From positions 1 to 5,123 of the forward strand of contig CAKQJJ010000121.1 of NCBI GenBank assembly GCA_934247335.1: a DNA stretch of 5,123 bases, in the 5' to 3' direction. The DNA comes from an uncultured Clostridia bacterium (GTDB lineage: Bacteria; Bacillota; Clostridia; Christensenellales; Pumilibacteraceae). A model generated the notes under the pieces. That model saw nothing but the letters and a program-made list of their open reading frames with translations. It was not told the origin of the DNA and did no database searches. Made by a program: the position numbers and the translations under genes. Of the stretch, positions 1 through 5,123 are shown in pieces (the stretch's first letter is position 1; every line of letters starts with the position of its first letter).

Positions 1-149
1 ATGAATATGTCGCTCCCTCGTACGACGTTCGCGAAAGAAAAGTCGTCTGCGATAAACACGAAAAGGAAAACCACAAATCGCCCGAACAAAAAGGTCAGGT
101 AAAACGGGAAAGAAAAGAAAAAGCACAAAGATTTCTTAAAGGCGCGTCG
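1..149 (+). other. A-rich left-edge segment, open reading frame continuing into the PAP2 gene
   Basis: The frame of the downstream membrane-protein gene has no stop codon from position 3 to 149. It would add at least 49 very hydrophilic residues rich in Lys, Glu and Arg (ending KEKAQRFLKGAS before Met150). A second frame is also open, from position 1 to a TAA at 100-102, and would encode a short basic peptide or the tail of an upstream gene. T is scarce here, so open frames arise easily and neither can be called coding with confidence. The piece is either a cytoplasmic N-terminal extension of the PAP2-like protein or the end of another gene plus a short leader. An AAAGG at 138-142, seven bases before the ATG at 150, is a possible ribosome binding site and favours a start at 150. 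Confidence 0.45.
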
Positions 150-713
150 ATGGTAATTCGCTACGTCACCGTTCCGCCGGTCATGGCTGCCGCGCTTATT
201 CTTATAACGTATTTTTCAAATAAAGCGTTCGTGGGAAGCGTTTGGGATTTAGTTGCGGCGCTCGGTTTTCTTTGCGTCATGCCGGTGCTTTCCTACCCCG
301 TTCACGCAATAATTCCGCCGCTTAAAAGACGCGGCAGAAAATGCCAGCGCAACCTTGCCATTATATTTTCGGTAACCGGATACGCGTGCGGACTTGTTCA
401 CGCGTTCGCTTTTCACGCGGCGCCGCAGCTTTCGGCTTTATACCTGACTTACGCAATATCCGGATCGCTGATCGCGGTATGCACGTTCATATTCAAGTTC
501 AAGGCAAGCGGGCACGCCAGCGGCGTTGCCGGTCCCGTTGCGGCGCTCACGCTTATGATAAGCCCGTACTACGCGTTCGGAATTATTCTGCTTGTCGCAT
601 GTGCGCTGTCCAGCATATACGTAAAACGCCACACCGTCGCCGAATTTATTGCGGGCGCCGCCTTTACTGTCGCAGCCCTCGTCCTTTCCATGGCGATTAC
701 GGGCGTGCTGTAA
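150..713 (+). CDS. PAP2-superfamily-like integral membrane protein
   Basis: This is a predicted membrane protein of the PAP2 (type 2 phosphatidic acid phosphatase) superfamily, whose members remove phosphate from lipid phosphates such as phosphatidate or undecaprenyl diphosphate. With Met at 150 it has 187 residues and about six hydrophobic segments (around residues 5-23, 30-52, 69-88, 94-115, 124-158 and 163-187). PAP2 motif 2 is clear (KASGHASG, residues 118-125, with Ser120-Gly121-His122). Motif 3 is recognisable but altered (SSIYVKRHTVAEFIAG, 154-169): the nucleophile-type His161 is kept, the usual Arg is Ser155, and the usual Asp is Glu165. Motif 1 is degenerate (Arg60 and Arg67 in a basic loop, followed by Asn rather than Pro). 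The VTVPPVMA start and the GQRN-like loop resemble a compact Firmicutes PAP2 subfamily. Activity and substrate are uncertain. The start is not settled because the frame is open back to the window edge. The gene is convergent with the surface-protein gene. Confidence 0.8.
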   Translation: MVIRYVTVPPVMAAALILITYFSNKAFVGSVWDLVAALGFLCVMPVLSYPVHAIIPPLKRRGRKCQRNLAIIFSVTGYACGLVHAFAFHAAPQLSALYLTYAISGSLIAVCTFIFKFKASGHASGVAGPVAALTLMISPYYAFGIILLVACALSSIYVKRHTVAEFIAGAAFTVAALVLSMAITGVL

Positions 714-748
714 TACGACTAAAAAAGATAATACATCTACGACATAGC

Positions 749-790
749 AAAAACGGAAGCTCGCGTACCCTGGCAAACTTCCGTTTTTTT
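749..790. terminator. Bidirectional rho-independent terminator between convergent genes
   Basis: An 11-bp perfect stem pairs 749-759 (AAAAACGGAAG) with 778-788 (CTTCCGTTTTT) around an 18-base loop. Seven Ts (784-790) follow on the plus strand, and the five As at 749-753 give a T-run on the minus strand. It lies 35 bases after the stop of the PAP2-like gene and about 45 bases beyond the stop of the convergent lipoprotein gene, so it can plausibly end both transcripts. Confidence 0.85.
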
Positions 791-832
791 GTCATTCATT
801 AAACGTAATGTCGTTTTATTTTGGGAATGGTT

Positions 833-3800
833 TTACTCTTCCTGCAAGAATTCTTTTTCCGCCGTTTTCAGAACGTCGTTATAATCGCCGACTAATACTT
901 TTTGCCATTCGTCTTCGGTTCCGTAATACTGCACGGTTTCTATCGAATTGCAGCCGTCAAAGGAACCTATTCCGATCCACTGTACCGAAGAATACATGAC
1001 TACTTTCTTTATTTTATCGCATCCGGCAAACGCATACTGGTGTATGTGGTCGACGTCTTTCGGGACGTAAATTACGGTTGCGACGTTGGCTCCGAAATAT
1101 AAATCGTGAGCGTAATACGCGGGATTTGCCTCTTTGTCCGAAAAGATTATGTTAAACCATTTCGTCATATAATAGGAGTAAACTTTTGTCAGTCCGGTGC
1201 ATTTTGAAAAGGCTTTTTTACCGATACTGACGACGTTTTTGCCCATATTAAACACGGACAGCGCCGTACATTCTTCAAACGCGTGGCTGCCTATTTCTTC
1301 GGTTTTGTCCGAAACTGTTACTTCTTCTATAAAATCGAGTCCGAAAAACGCATAATTGAATATATCGCAATCGCGTTCGCGGAATTGCTCGGGCAACACA
1401 AGATTTGCATCACGCCCCAGATAATCCGCTATATAACATTTGTCGCCGAGGACGTAAAACAAATAGTCGCCGCTTTTAGTTATCGCGCTTGCTTCCGTCG
1501 TTTTGATATCCAACGTATTGTACGCTACTCCTCCGTTATCTGAGCCGTATGGAGTTAAAACGATGTTGCTGTTATTTATAATTTCGGACAACTTCGGGCA
1601 ATCGGAAAACGCGTCGTCGTAAATTTTTGCCACGTTTTTGCCTATCGTCAAACCGAGAAGACGCGTACATCCGGCAAAAGCAAAACTCTTTATTTCCGTT
1701 ACTCCGTCCGAAATTTCGACTACGGCTATATTTTTATCTTTTATGAAAGCGTATGCGTTGATTACGTAGTCTTGACCGGCGTAACTTTCGGGCAATTTCA
1801 ATATATTGTCGGTGCCGGCGTAATCCACGAGATAGTTTTTTCCATCGGCTGACAAAAACGAAAAATCTCCCACCGATACGATATCGCTAATACCGCTCGT
1901 TTTGATTTTAAGCAGATTATCTTCTATGTTTCCGTATTCGTTACCGCCAACTTTGATGGGAAGAGCGCTTTTATTTATCACTTCCACCAGCTTTTCACAG
2001 CCTAAAAATGCGAAATAGTCTATTTTGGTTACGCCGGCTGGAATCGTGACACTCTGCAAAGACGAACATTCCATAAAAACCTGACTGTTTATTGCAGTAA
2101 GATCGGGAGAGAGATCGATTTTACGCAGACTTTTGCATCTTACGAAAGCGCACGATTCGATTTCGGTTACGCTGTCGGGAATAATTATTTTCTGCAACGA
2201 CGTACACTCGTAAAACATGGAACTTTTTACGGTTCTTAATCCGTCCGGCAACGTAAAACTCTGAAGCGAAGTGCAGCAACCGAAAGCAGAGTCACCTATC
2301 TCGGTTACGCCGACTGGAATAGTTATATTTTGCAACGACGTACAGCTGCCGAATGCGCCGCTTCCTATTTTCGTTATACCGGGATGAAGAGAAATATTTA
2401 TTAGCGCCGCACAAGAATTAAATGCGCCGTTGCCTATCTCGGTTACGTCACTGGGTACGACAAACGTTTTATCGGTTTTGCCCGCAACGTAACGCAACAA
2501 CGTTTTGCCGCTTTTTGTATACAAATTCCCGTCAACGCTCTTATAACAAGCGTTTTTATCGTCAACGGATATCTCTTTCAGGTTCCTGCAATATGAAAAA
2601 ACTTCGTTGCCTATCGATATTACCGAAGAAGGAATGTGTACCGATTCTATTCTATCGCAAGAAAAAAACGCACTATTGCCTATCATTCTCACTCCGCCAC
2701 GAATATCAACGAGTGAAAGTCCCGAATTATTGAATGTAAAAGACGGAATGGCTTTCACTTTTTCCGGAATGACGATTTCGCTTAGCGACACACAATTTTC
2801 AAACGCGCAGTTTCCTATGCTATTGACGCCTGCGGGAAGATTTATACAAGCCAATTGCCGACAATTACGAAAAGCGTTTTCGTATATAAAAACGGTATCC
2901 GGATGTACTTTGCACGACGAAATATCCGTATTTACGGCTTTAACCAGAATCATGTACGGATTCGCTTCGTTTCCGACATAATTTGCATTATCGTACCTGT
3001 TGAAACTCACAAATCCCGAGCCGTTGGAAACCATATCTGCGGCAAGCAATTTAACGTCCGGATGCACATTGGCTTTTTCGATACTCGATCTCAATTCGAG
3101 AAGCACCATGTACGGATTTGCTTTATTTCCGAGATAGTACAAAAATCCGCCGTATTGGTTCAGGTTTATACCACGACTTCCGTCAAAGGCAAGACGGCTT
3201 ATCGACACGAGGCTTTCGGGCAACGAAACGTATGCAAGATTGTTACAGGAGCCGAATGCGTAATTGCCGATAATCTCCACTCCTTCCGGGATGAATACAT
3301 TTTTAAGATTCCAGCAACCGTAAAACGCGTATGATTCTATTTCCGCTACGGAGTCGGCAATATCGACGGATAAAATATTGGTTTCGCTGAAAGCGCTCGA
3401 ACCGATGCCCACAACCTTTTTCCCGTCGTGCGTCGCAGGAATTATCACGTGCTGCGGCAGTGTGCTTTCAATGCTGGCAACAACACAAGAGTCGTTGCCG
3501 GGTCCGTCCGCAAATATAAGTTCCTTGGTGGAAATATCCTGCTCGCATATGGTGCATTTTCCGTTGTAATTAACATGATCTATAATCTCGGTTTCACGCT
3601 GAGGCTTAATGACGTTACCGCAACGAGCACAGTGCGTTCCCTCGGTTTTTCCGGGCTTTACGCACGTAGCGGGCTCGGCTTCGTCTACGACCGGATCGTG
3701 TCCGAGAGCCTCAATATATTCGCCTTCAAAAACTATTTCTCCGCAACGGGCGCACGCCGTCCCTACGCCGTGACCGCCGATCGTACATGTGGGTTCCTGT

Positions 3801-4165
3801 GCGGGCAAAACTATTTCGTCGTGACCGAGCGGCTCGATAAGCTCGCCTTCGACAAGCACCGCACCGCAGCGCTCGCACCACAGCGATTCGCTTAGCCCAG
3901 CTCCAGTACACGTAGGCTCGATTTTTTCATGTCCGACCTGCAAATGTCCCTGCGCCGGTATAATCTCGAACTCGGTTTCGCCGCATTCGGTACATACTCT
4001 TTCCATTTCGCCCTCTGCTTCGCATTCGGCTTCGCGCACGACTTCCCAGTCGCTCCAAACGTGCGATTTGCCGCCCGTTACGGTACAGCCGGCTATCAGA
4101 CTTGCGGCGACGATAGCCGCGGCGACGACCAAAGCCGTCAGAAGCGATTTCAACGATTTTTTCAT
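833..4165 (-). CDS. BspA-type leucine-rich-repeat surface lipoprotein with CxxC modules
   Basis: This encodes a 1110-residue exported, lipid-anchored protein. Residues 1-27 form a lipoprotein signal peptide: Lys2, Lys3 and Lys6, a hydrophobic core, then the lipobox IAGC with Cys27 as the lipidated residue. Residues 48-207 hold about five CxxC modules. From about residue 239 to 1080 runs a BspA-type repeat region (LRR_5-like, about 23 residues per unit, pattern IP..V..IG..AF..C..L) with inserted blocks. The C-terminal block (YYGTEDEW...VGDYN...LKTA) is typical of Firmicutes BspA-like proteins. No LPXTG motif, S-layer domain or C-terminal membrane helix is seen, so anchoring is by the N-terminal lipid. 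The start at 4165 is preferred over an in-frame ATG at 4196-4198, because it has a strong ribosome site and begins the signal peptide directly, while the other lies about 9 bases from the predicted transcript start. BspA relatives have been linked to adhesion to host proteins and other cells; the ligand here is unknown. Confidence 0.93.
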   Translation of the reverse strand: MKKSLKSLLTALVVAAAIVAASLIAGCTVTGGKSHVWSDWEVVREAECEAEGEMERVCTECGETEFEIIPAQGHLQVGHEKIEPTCTGAGLSESLWCERCGAVLVEGELIEPLGHDEIVLPAQEPTCTIGGHGVGTACARCGEIVFEGEYIEALGHDPVVDEAEPATCVKPGKTEGTHCARCGNVIKPQRETEIIDHVNYNGKCTICEQDISTKELIFADGPGNDSCVVASIESTLPQHVIIPATHDGKKVVGIGSSAFSETNILSVDIADSVAEIESYAFYGCWNLKNVFIPEGVEIIGNYAFGSCNNLAYVSLPESLVSISRLAFDGSRGINLNQYGGFLYYLGNKANPYMVLLELRSSIEKANVHPDVKLLAADMVSNGSGFVSFNRYDNANYVGNEANPYMILVKAVNTDISSCKVHPDTVFIYENAFRNCRQLACINLPAGVNSIGNCAFENCVSLSEIVIPEKVKAIPSFTFNNSGLSLVDIRGGVRMIGNSAFFSCDRIESVHIPSSVISIGNEVFSYCRNLKEISVDDKNACYKSVDGNLYTKSGKTLLRYVAGKTDKTFVVPSDVTEIGNGAFNSCAALINISLHPGITKIGSGAFGSCTSLQNITIPVGVTEIGDSAFGCCTSLQSFTLPDGLRTVKSSMFYECTSLQKIIIPDSVTEIESCAFVRCKSLRKIDLSPDLTAINSQVFMECSSLQSVTIPAGVTKIDYFAFLGCEKLVEVINKSALPIKVGGNEYGNIEDNLLKIKTSGISDIVSVGDFSFLSADGKNYLVDYAGTDNILKLPESYAGQDYVINAYAFIKDKNIAVVEISDGVTEIKSFAFAGCTRLLGLTIGKNVAKIYDDAFSDCPKLSEIINNSNIVLTPYGSDNGGVAYNTLDIKTTEASAITKSGDYLFYVLGDKCYIADYLGRDANLVLPEQFRERDCDIFNYAFFGLDFIEEVTVSDKTEEIGSHAFEECTALSVFNMGKNVVSIGKKAFSKCTGLTKVYSYYMTKWFNIIFSDKEANPAYYAHDLYFGANVATVIYVPKDVDHIHQYAFAGCDKIKKVVMYSSVQWIGIGSFDGCNSIETVQYYGTEDEWQKVLVGDYNDVLKTAEKEFLQEE
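1331..1975 (-). repeat. Pair of long insert modules (INKS/INNS type) in the lipoprotein
   Basis: Two homologous inserts of about 80 residues lie at residues 731-811 and 864-945. Shared landmarks in order are I-N-(K/N)-S, a Gly/Tyr-rich turn, N-x-L-x-I-K-T, G-D-x-x-F, Y-(L/I)-(V/A)-D-Y-x-G, LPE and NAYAF or NYAF. They are diverged, so the duplication is old. Between them are two ordinary leucine-rich units. Confidence 0.75.
2000..2464 (-). repeat. Regular 69-bp repeat array within the LRR region
   Basis: This is the least interrupted part of the repeat region (residues about 568-722), where 23-residue units follow one another as a 69-bp period. The similarity is visible in the DNA: the same 14 bases, TGCAACGACGTACA, occur at 2193-2206 and 2331-2344, exactly 138 bp (two units) apart. 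A close variant begins at 2055, another 138 bp away. The protein units read CTSLQ followed by IP or LP, for example at residues 608-617, 631-640 and 654-663. Confidence 0.85.
2894..3139 (-). repeat. Pair of GN..ANPYM insert modules in the lipoprotein
   Basis: Two related inserts, at residues 343-371 and 396-424, interrupt the leucine-rich array. Each has Y, L or V, GN, a short gap, ANPYM, a hydrophobic strand, then VHPD. They are about 53 residues apart and resemble each other at DNA level too (ATGTACGGATT occurs in both on the plus strand). Such blocks are a known recurring element of BspA-like proteins; their role is not known. Confidence 0.75.
3545..4024 (-). repeat. CxxC-module repeats at the N-terminus of the lipoprotein
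   Basis: Residues 48-207 contain about five related modules. Their CxxC pairs are Cys58/61, Cys97/100, Cys138/141, Cys179/182 and Cys204/207, spaced 39, 41, 41 and 25 residues apart. The first four modules have a third Cys about ten residues earlier (48, 86, 127, 168, in contexts such as EPTCTGAG). Several are followed by a Gly-His pair (73-74, 114-115, 155-156). The layout looks like a small zinc-knuckle or disulfide-stabilised module. Similar strings occur near the N-terminus of other large clostridial surface proteins. Metal binding is inference. Confidence 0.8.
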
Positions 4166-4172
4166 AAAATTT

Positions 4173-4179
4173 CCTCTCC
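4173..4179 (-). promoter_or_regulatory. Ribosome binding site that fixes the lipoprotein start
   Basis: Read on the minus strand, GGAGAGG lies seven bases before the ATG at 4163-4165. It is a strong Shine-Dalgarno match and decides for this start over the in-frame ATG 11 codons upstream. Confidence 0.85.
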
Positions 4180-4213
4180 GATATATTTTTTGCCGCATTT
4201 AAAACGCTTTAAT

Positions 4214-4242
4214 ATTATAGTACTTTATGATAATAATGTCAA
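4214..4242 (-). promoter_or_regulatory. Consensus sigma-70/sigma-A promoter of the lipoprotein gene
   Basis: Read on the minus strand, a perfect -35 box TTGACA (4242-4237) and a perfect -10 box TATAAT (4219-4214) are separated by exactly 17 bases. Transcription would start near 4207, giving a leader of about 41 bases before the ATG at 4165. Sequence upstream of the -35 box is AT-rich. An 8-bp palindrome, TCAATTGA (4239-4246), overlaps the -35 box, but nothing else supports an operator. The match predicts strong, housekeeping-type expression. Confidence 0.9.
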
Positions 4243-4272
4243 TTGAAATATAAATCACACTCTGCATATATT

Positions 4273-4309
4273 AAAAAAGACTTAGCGGTATTAAACCGTT
4301 AAGCCTTTT
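4273..4309 (-). terminator. Rho-independent terminator of pfkA
   Basis: The arms 4281-4289 and 4295-4303 pair over 9 bp with one G-T wobble around a 5-base loop. Beyond one mismatch the pairing can extend outward through the A-run and T-run. On the minus strand the six As at 4273-4278 become a T-run directly after the stem. It lies about 30 bases past the pfkA stop codon and upstream of the lipoprotein promoter, so the two genes are separate transcription units. The plus-strand T-run (4306-4309) is weaker. Confidence 0.85.
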
Positions 4310-4335
4310 GTTTTATTGATTTTATCGTTTTGCGA

Positions 4336-5123
4336 TTATCTTGCAACTACCGCGGCAAGGTCGTACAGTTCCTTATTGAACGTACGCTTCATGTTTACGC
4401 CCTCGATTATGTCGATATCGTAAATCTTGTTGTTTTTGATACCGATGATGCGGTTGCCGATGCCGTTTTTAAGCAGATTTACGGCATACGCGCCCATAGT
4501 GGTGCCGAGATAGCGGTCTTCCGCAGTAGGCGAGCCGCCGCGCTGCAAATGTCCGAGCACCGACGACTTGATGTCGAGATCGGGGAAATGCGCTTTAAGC
4601 AGTTTTTCGTAATCTTCCGCATGACCTGCGCCTTCTGCAAGCACGACTATTCCGCTTCTCTTTCCGCTTGCGCGATATTCGCCCAGCTTGTAAACCACTT
4701 CGTCGTCCGTCATGGGAATTTCGGGAACGATGATGACTTCCGCTCCGCCGCCTATTCCGGAATAGAGCGCGAGGTCGCCGCAACGGCGTCCCATAACTTC
4801 GACTATCGAAATACGCTCGTGCGAGGACATCGTGTCGCGGATGTTGTTGATTGCGTGCAGAATGGTGTTGCAAGCCGTATCGAAACCGAGCGTAAAGTCG
4901 GTGTACGGCAAGTCGTTGTCTATCGTTCAGGGAATACCTACGGTGGGGACGCCCTGTTCGCTGAGCACTTTTGCGCCCATAAACGAGCCGTCGCCGCCGA
5001 TGACGATAAGTCCTTCTATTCCCGCTTTTCTCAGATTTTTAATGCCCTGCTGCTGACCTTCCTTGGTCTTGAACTCGGGGCAACGCGCGGTGAGCAGGAT
5101 GGTACCTCCGCGCTGAATAATAT
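4336..5123 (-). pseudogene. pfkA: ATP-dependent 6-phosphofructokinase with in-frame TGA, 5' end off the window
   Basis: This would encode the glycolytic enzyme that phosphorylates fructose 6-phosphate to fructose 1,6-bisphosphate with ATP. The 261 codons present match E. coli PfkA from about residue 60 to the C-terminus without a frameshift. Visible landmarks are RGGT and TARCPEF (sugar-phosphate region), GGDGS (nucleotide and Mg site, with the Gly typical of ATP rather than PPi enzymes), TIDND with the catalytic Asp (Asp127 equivalent), RISIVEVMGR, the Glu222 equivalent in LAEGAG, VLGHLQRGGSP, and a MKRTF C-terminal segment. Lys replaces the usual Arg243. The frame is broken by TGA at 4927-4929, where the invariant Gly of PGTIDND should be. 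A truncated product of about 123 residues would lack the catalytic Asp. The codon at 4909-4911 is TTG without a ribosome site, so independent translation of the 3' part is unlikely. The gene may be truly inactivated, or intact with a sequence error; identity is firm, status is not. Confidence 0.92.
4927..4929 (-). other. pfkA: In-frame TGA replacing the conserved active-site Gly codon of pfkA
   Basis: On the minus strand the codons read CCC TGA ACG ATA GAC AAC GAC, where the family has Pro-Gly-Thr-Ile-Asp-Asn-Asp. TGA differs from the Gly codon GGA by one base. Counting back from the C-terminus and from RGGT both place it at the Gly124 equivalent. Conservation is high on both sides and there is no second lesion in the visible gene. 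Confidence 0.93.

Larger units (their letters stand above)
941..3394 (-). repeat. BspA-type leucine-rich-repeat region of the lipoprotein
   Basis: Codons for residues 258-1075 encode successive leucine-rich units. Each typically reads AF, two or three residues, Cys, a hydrophobic strand, IP, V, a second hydrophobic strand, IG, and then the next AF. The regular array is interrupted by insert blocks at residues about 331-428, 533-570, 731-811, 864-945 and 995-1027. The block at 533-570 (YKSVDGNLYTKSGKTLLRY) and the one at 995-1027 (ANPAYYAHDLYF) are common elements of BspA-like proteins. The expected fold is an elongated solenoid displayed outside the membrane. Confidence 0.88.

Noticed and set aside
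341..802. Open frame on the plus strand overlapping the PAP2-like gene, and one opposite it at 438-776.
   Set aside because: They are shadows of the membrane-protein gene: Arg- and Cys-rich translations with no recognisable domain, and the plus-strand one runs through the terminator hairpin.
797..810. Small hairpin CATTA-AACG-TAATG between the terminator and the lipoprotein stop.
   Set aside because: The stem is only five mostly A-T pairs with no T-run. The neighbouring 749-790 hairpin accounts for termination.
2422..3895. Several plus-strand open frames opposite the lipoprotein gene (2422-2733, 2607-2981, 2855-3334, 3428-3895).
   Set aside because: They mirror the repetitive codons of the minus-strand gene, have no signal or domain, and the opposite strand has a full-length, well-supported protein.
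4166..4198. Lipoprotein start at the in-frame ATG at 4198, adding 11 residues.
   Set aside because: It lies about 9 bases from the predicted transcript start and has no room for a ribosome site. It would put a basic tail before a complete signal peptide, whereas the ATG at 4165 has GGAGAGG at ideal spacing.
4239..4246. TCAATTGA palindrome over the -35 box as an operator.
   Set aside because: Eight bases of AT-rich palindrome are expected by chance, and no second half-site or regulator gene is present.
4336..4911. A free-standing 191-residue PFK-like gene starting at 4911.
   Set aside because: The first codon is TTG with no ribosome site, and the family alignment continues without a gap through the TGA into 4930-5123. 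It is the 3' part of one interrupted pfkA.
4927..4929. UGA as glycine throughout the genome (code 25), or selenocysteine.
   Set aside because: The other two genes have about 1,300 codons with dozens of Gly and no in-frame TGA. The position is a conserved Gly and not a redox Cys/Sec site, and I see no evident selenocysteine insertion hairpin just downstream. It remains testable but is not the leading explanation.

Overview
The window looks like chromosomal sequence from an uncultured, probably gut-associated member of the Clostridia (Bacillota). The evidence is the family content: a PAP2-like membrane protein of a type seen in Firmicutes, a very large lipid-anchored BspA-type leucine-rich-repeat protein, and a bacterial ATP-type phosphofructokinase. 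GC content is moderate, codons such as TCG, GCG and CGC are frequent, and all three readable genes end in TAA. The lineage is inference; there is no rRNA or other phylogenetic marker here.

Layout from left to right. Positions 1-149 are A-rich and form an in-frame upstream continuation of the first gene (or the tail of another gene) that is cut by the window edge. Positions 150-713 (+) encode a six-helix PAP2-superfamily membrane protein. A hairpin at 749-790, with an A-run on one side and a T-run on the other, separates this gene from the convergent gene 833-4165 (-), so it can end transcription from both directions. That second gene fills two thirds of the window. It encodes a 1110-residue surface lipoprotein with a lipobox, about five CxxC modules, and a long array of BspA-type leucine-rich repeats broken up by two kinds of paired insert. 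It has a textbook sigma-70 promoter (4214-4242) and a strong ribosome binding site. Behind that promoter lies the terminator (4273-4309) of the next gene, pfkA, which occupies 4336 to beyond the right edge (-).

The main anomaly is in pfkA. The reading frame is otherwise intact and well conserved, but it is interrupted by a single in-frame TGA exactly where the invariant Gly of the PGTIDND active-site motif should be (Gly124 in E. coli numbering). This is one base change from GGA. It is either a very recent nonsense mutation, a sequence error, or recoding. The complete absence of in-frame TGA from the other roughly 1,300 codons argues against a genome-wide UGA=Gly code.

The three genes appear to be separate transcription units with no shared pathway. 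I see no mobile element, CRISPR array, tRNA, rRNA or defence system, and no convincing undescribed multi-gene system.
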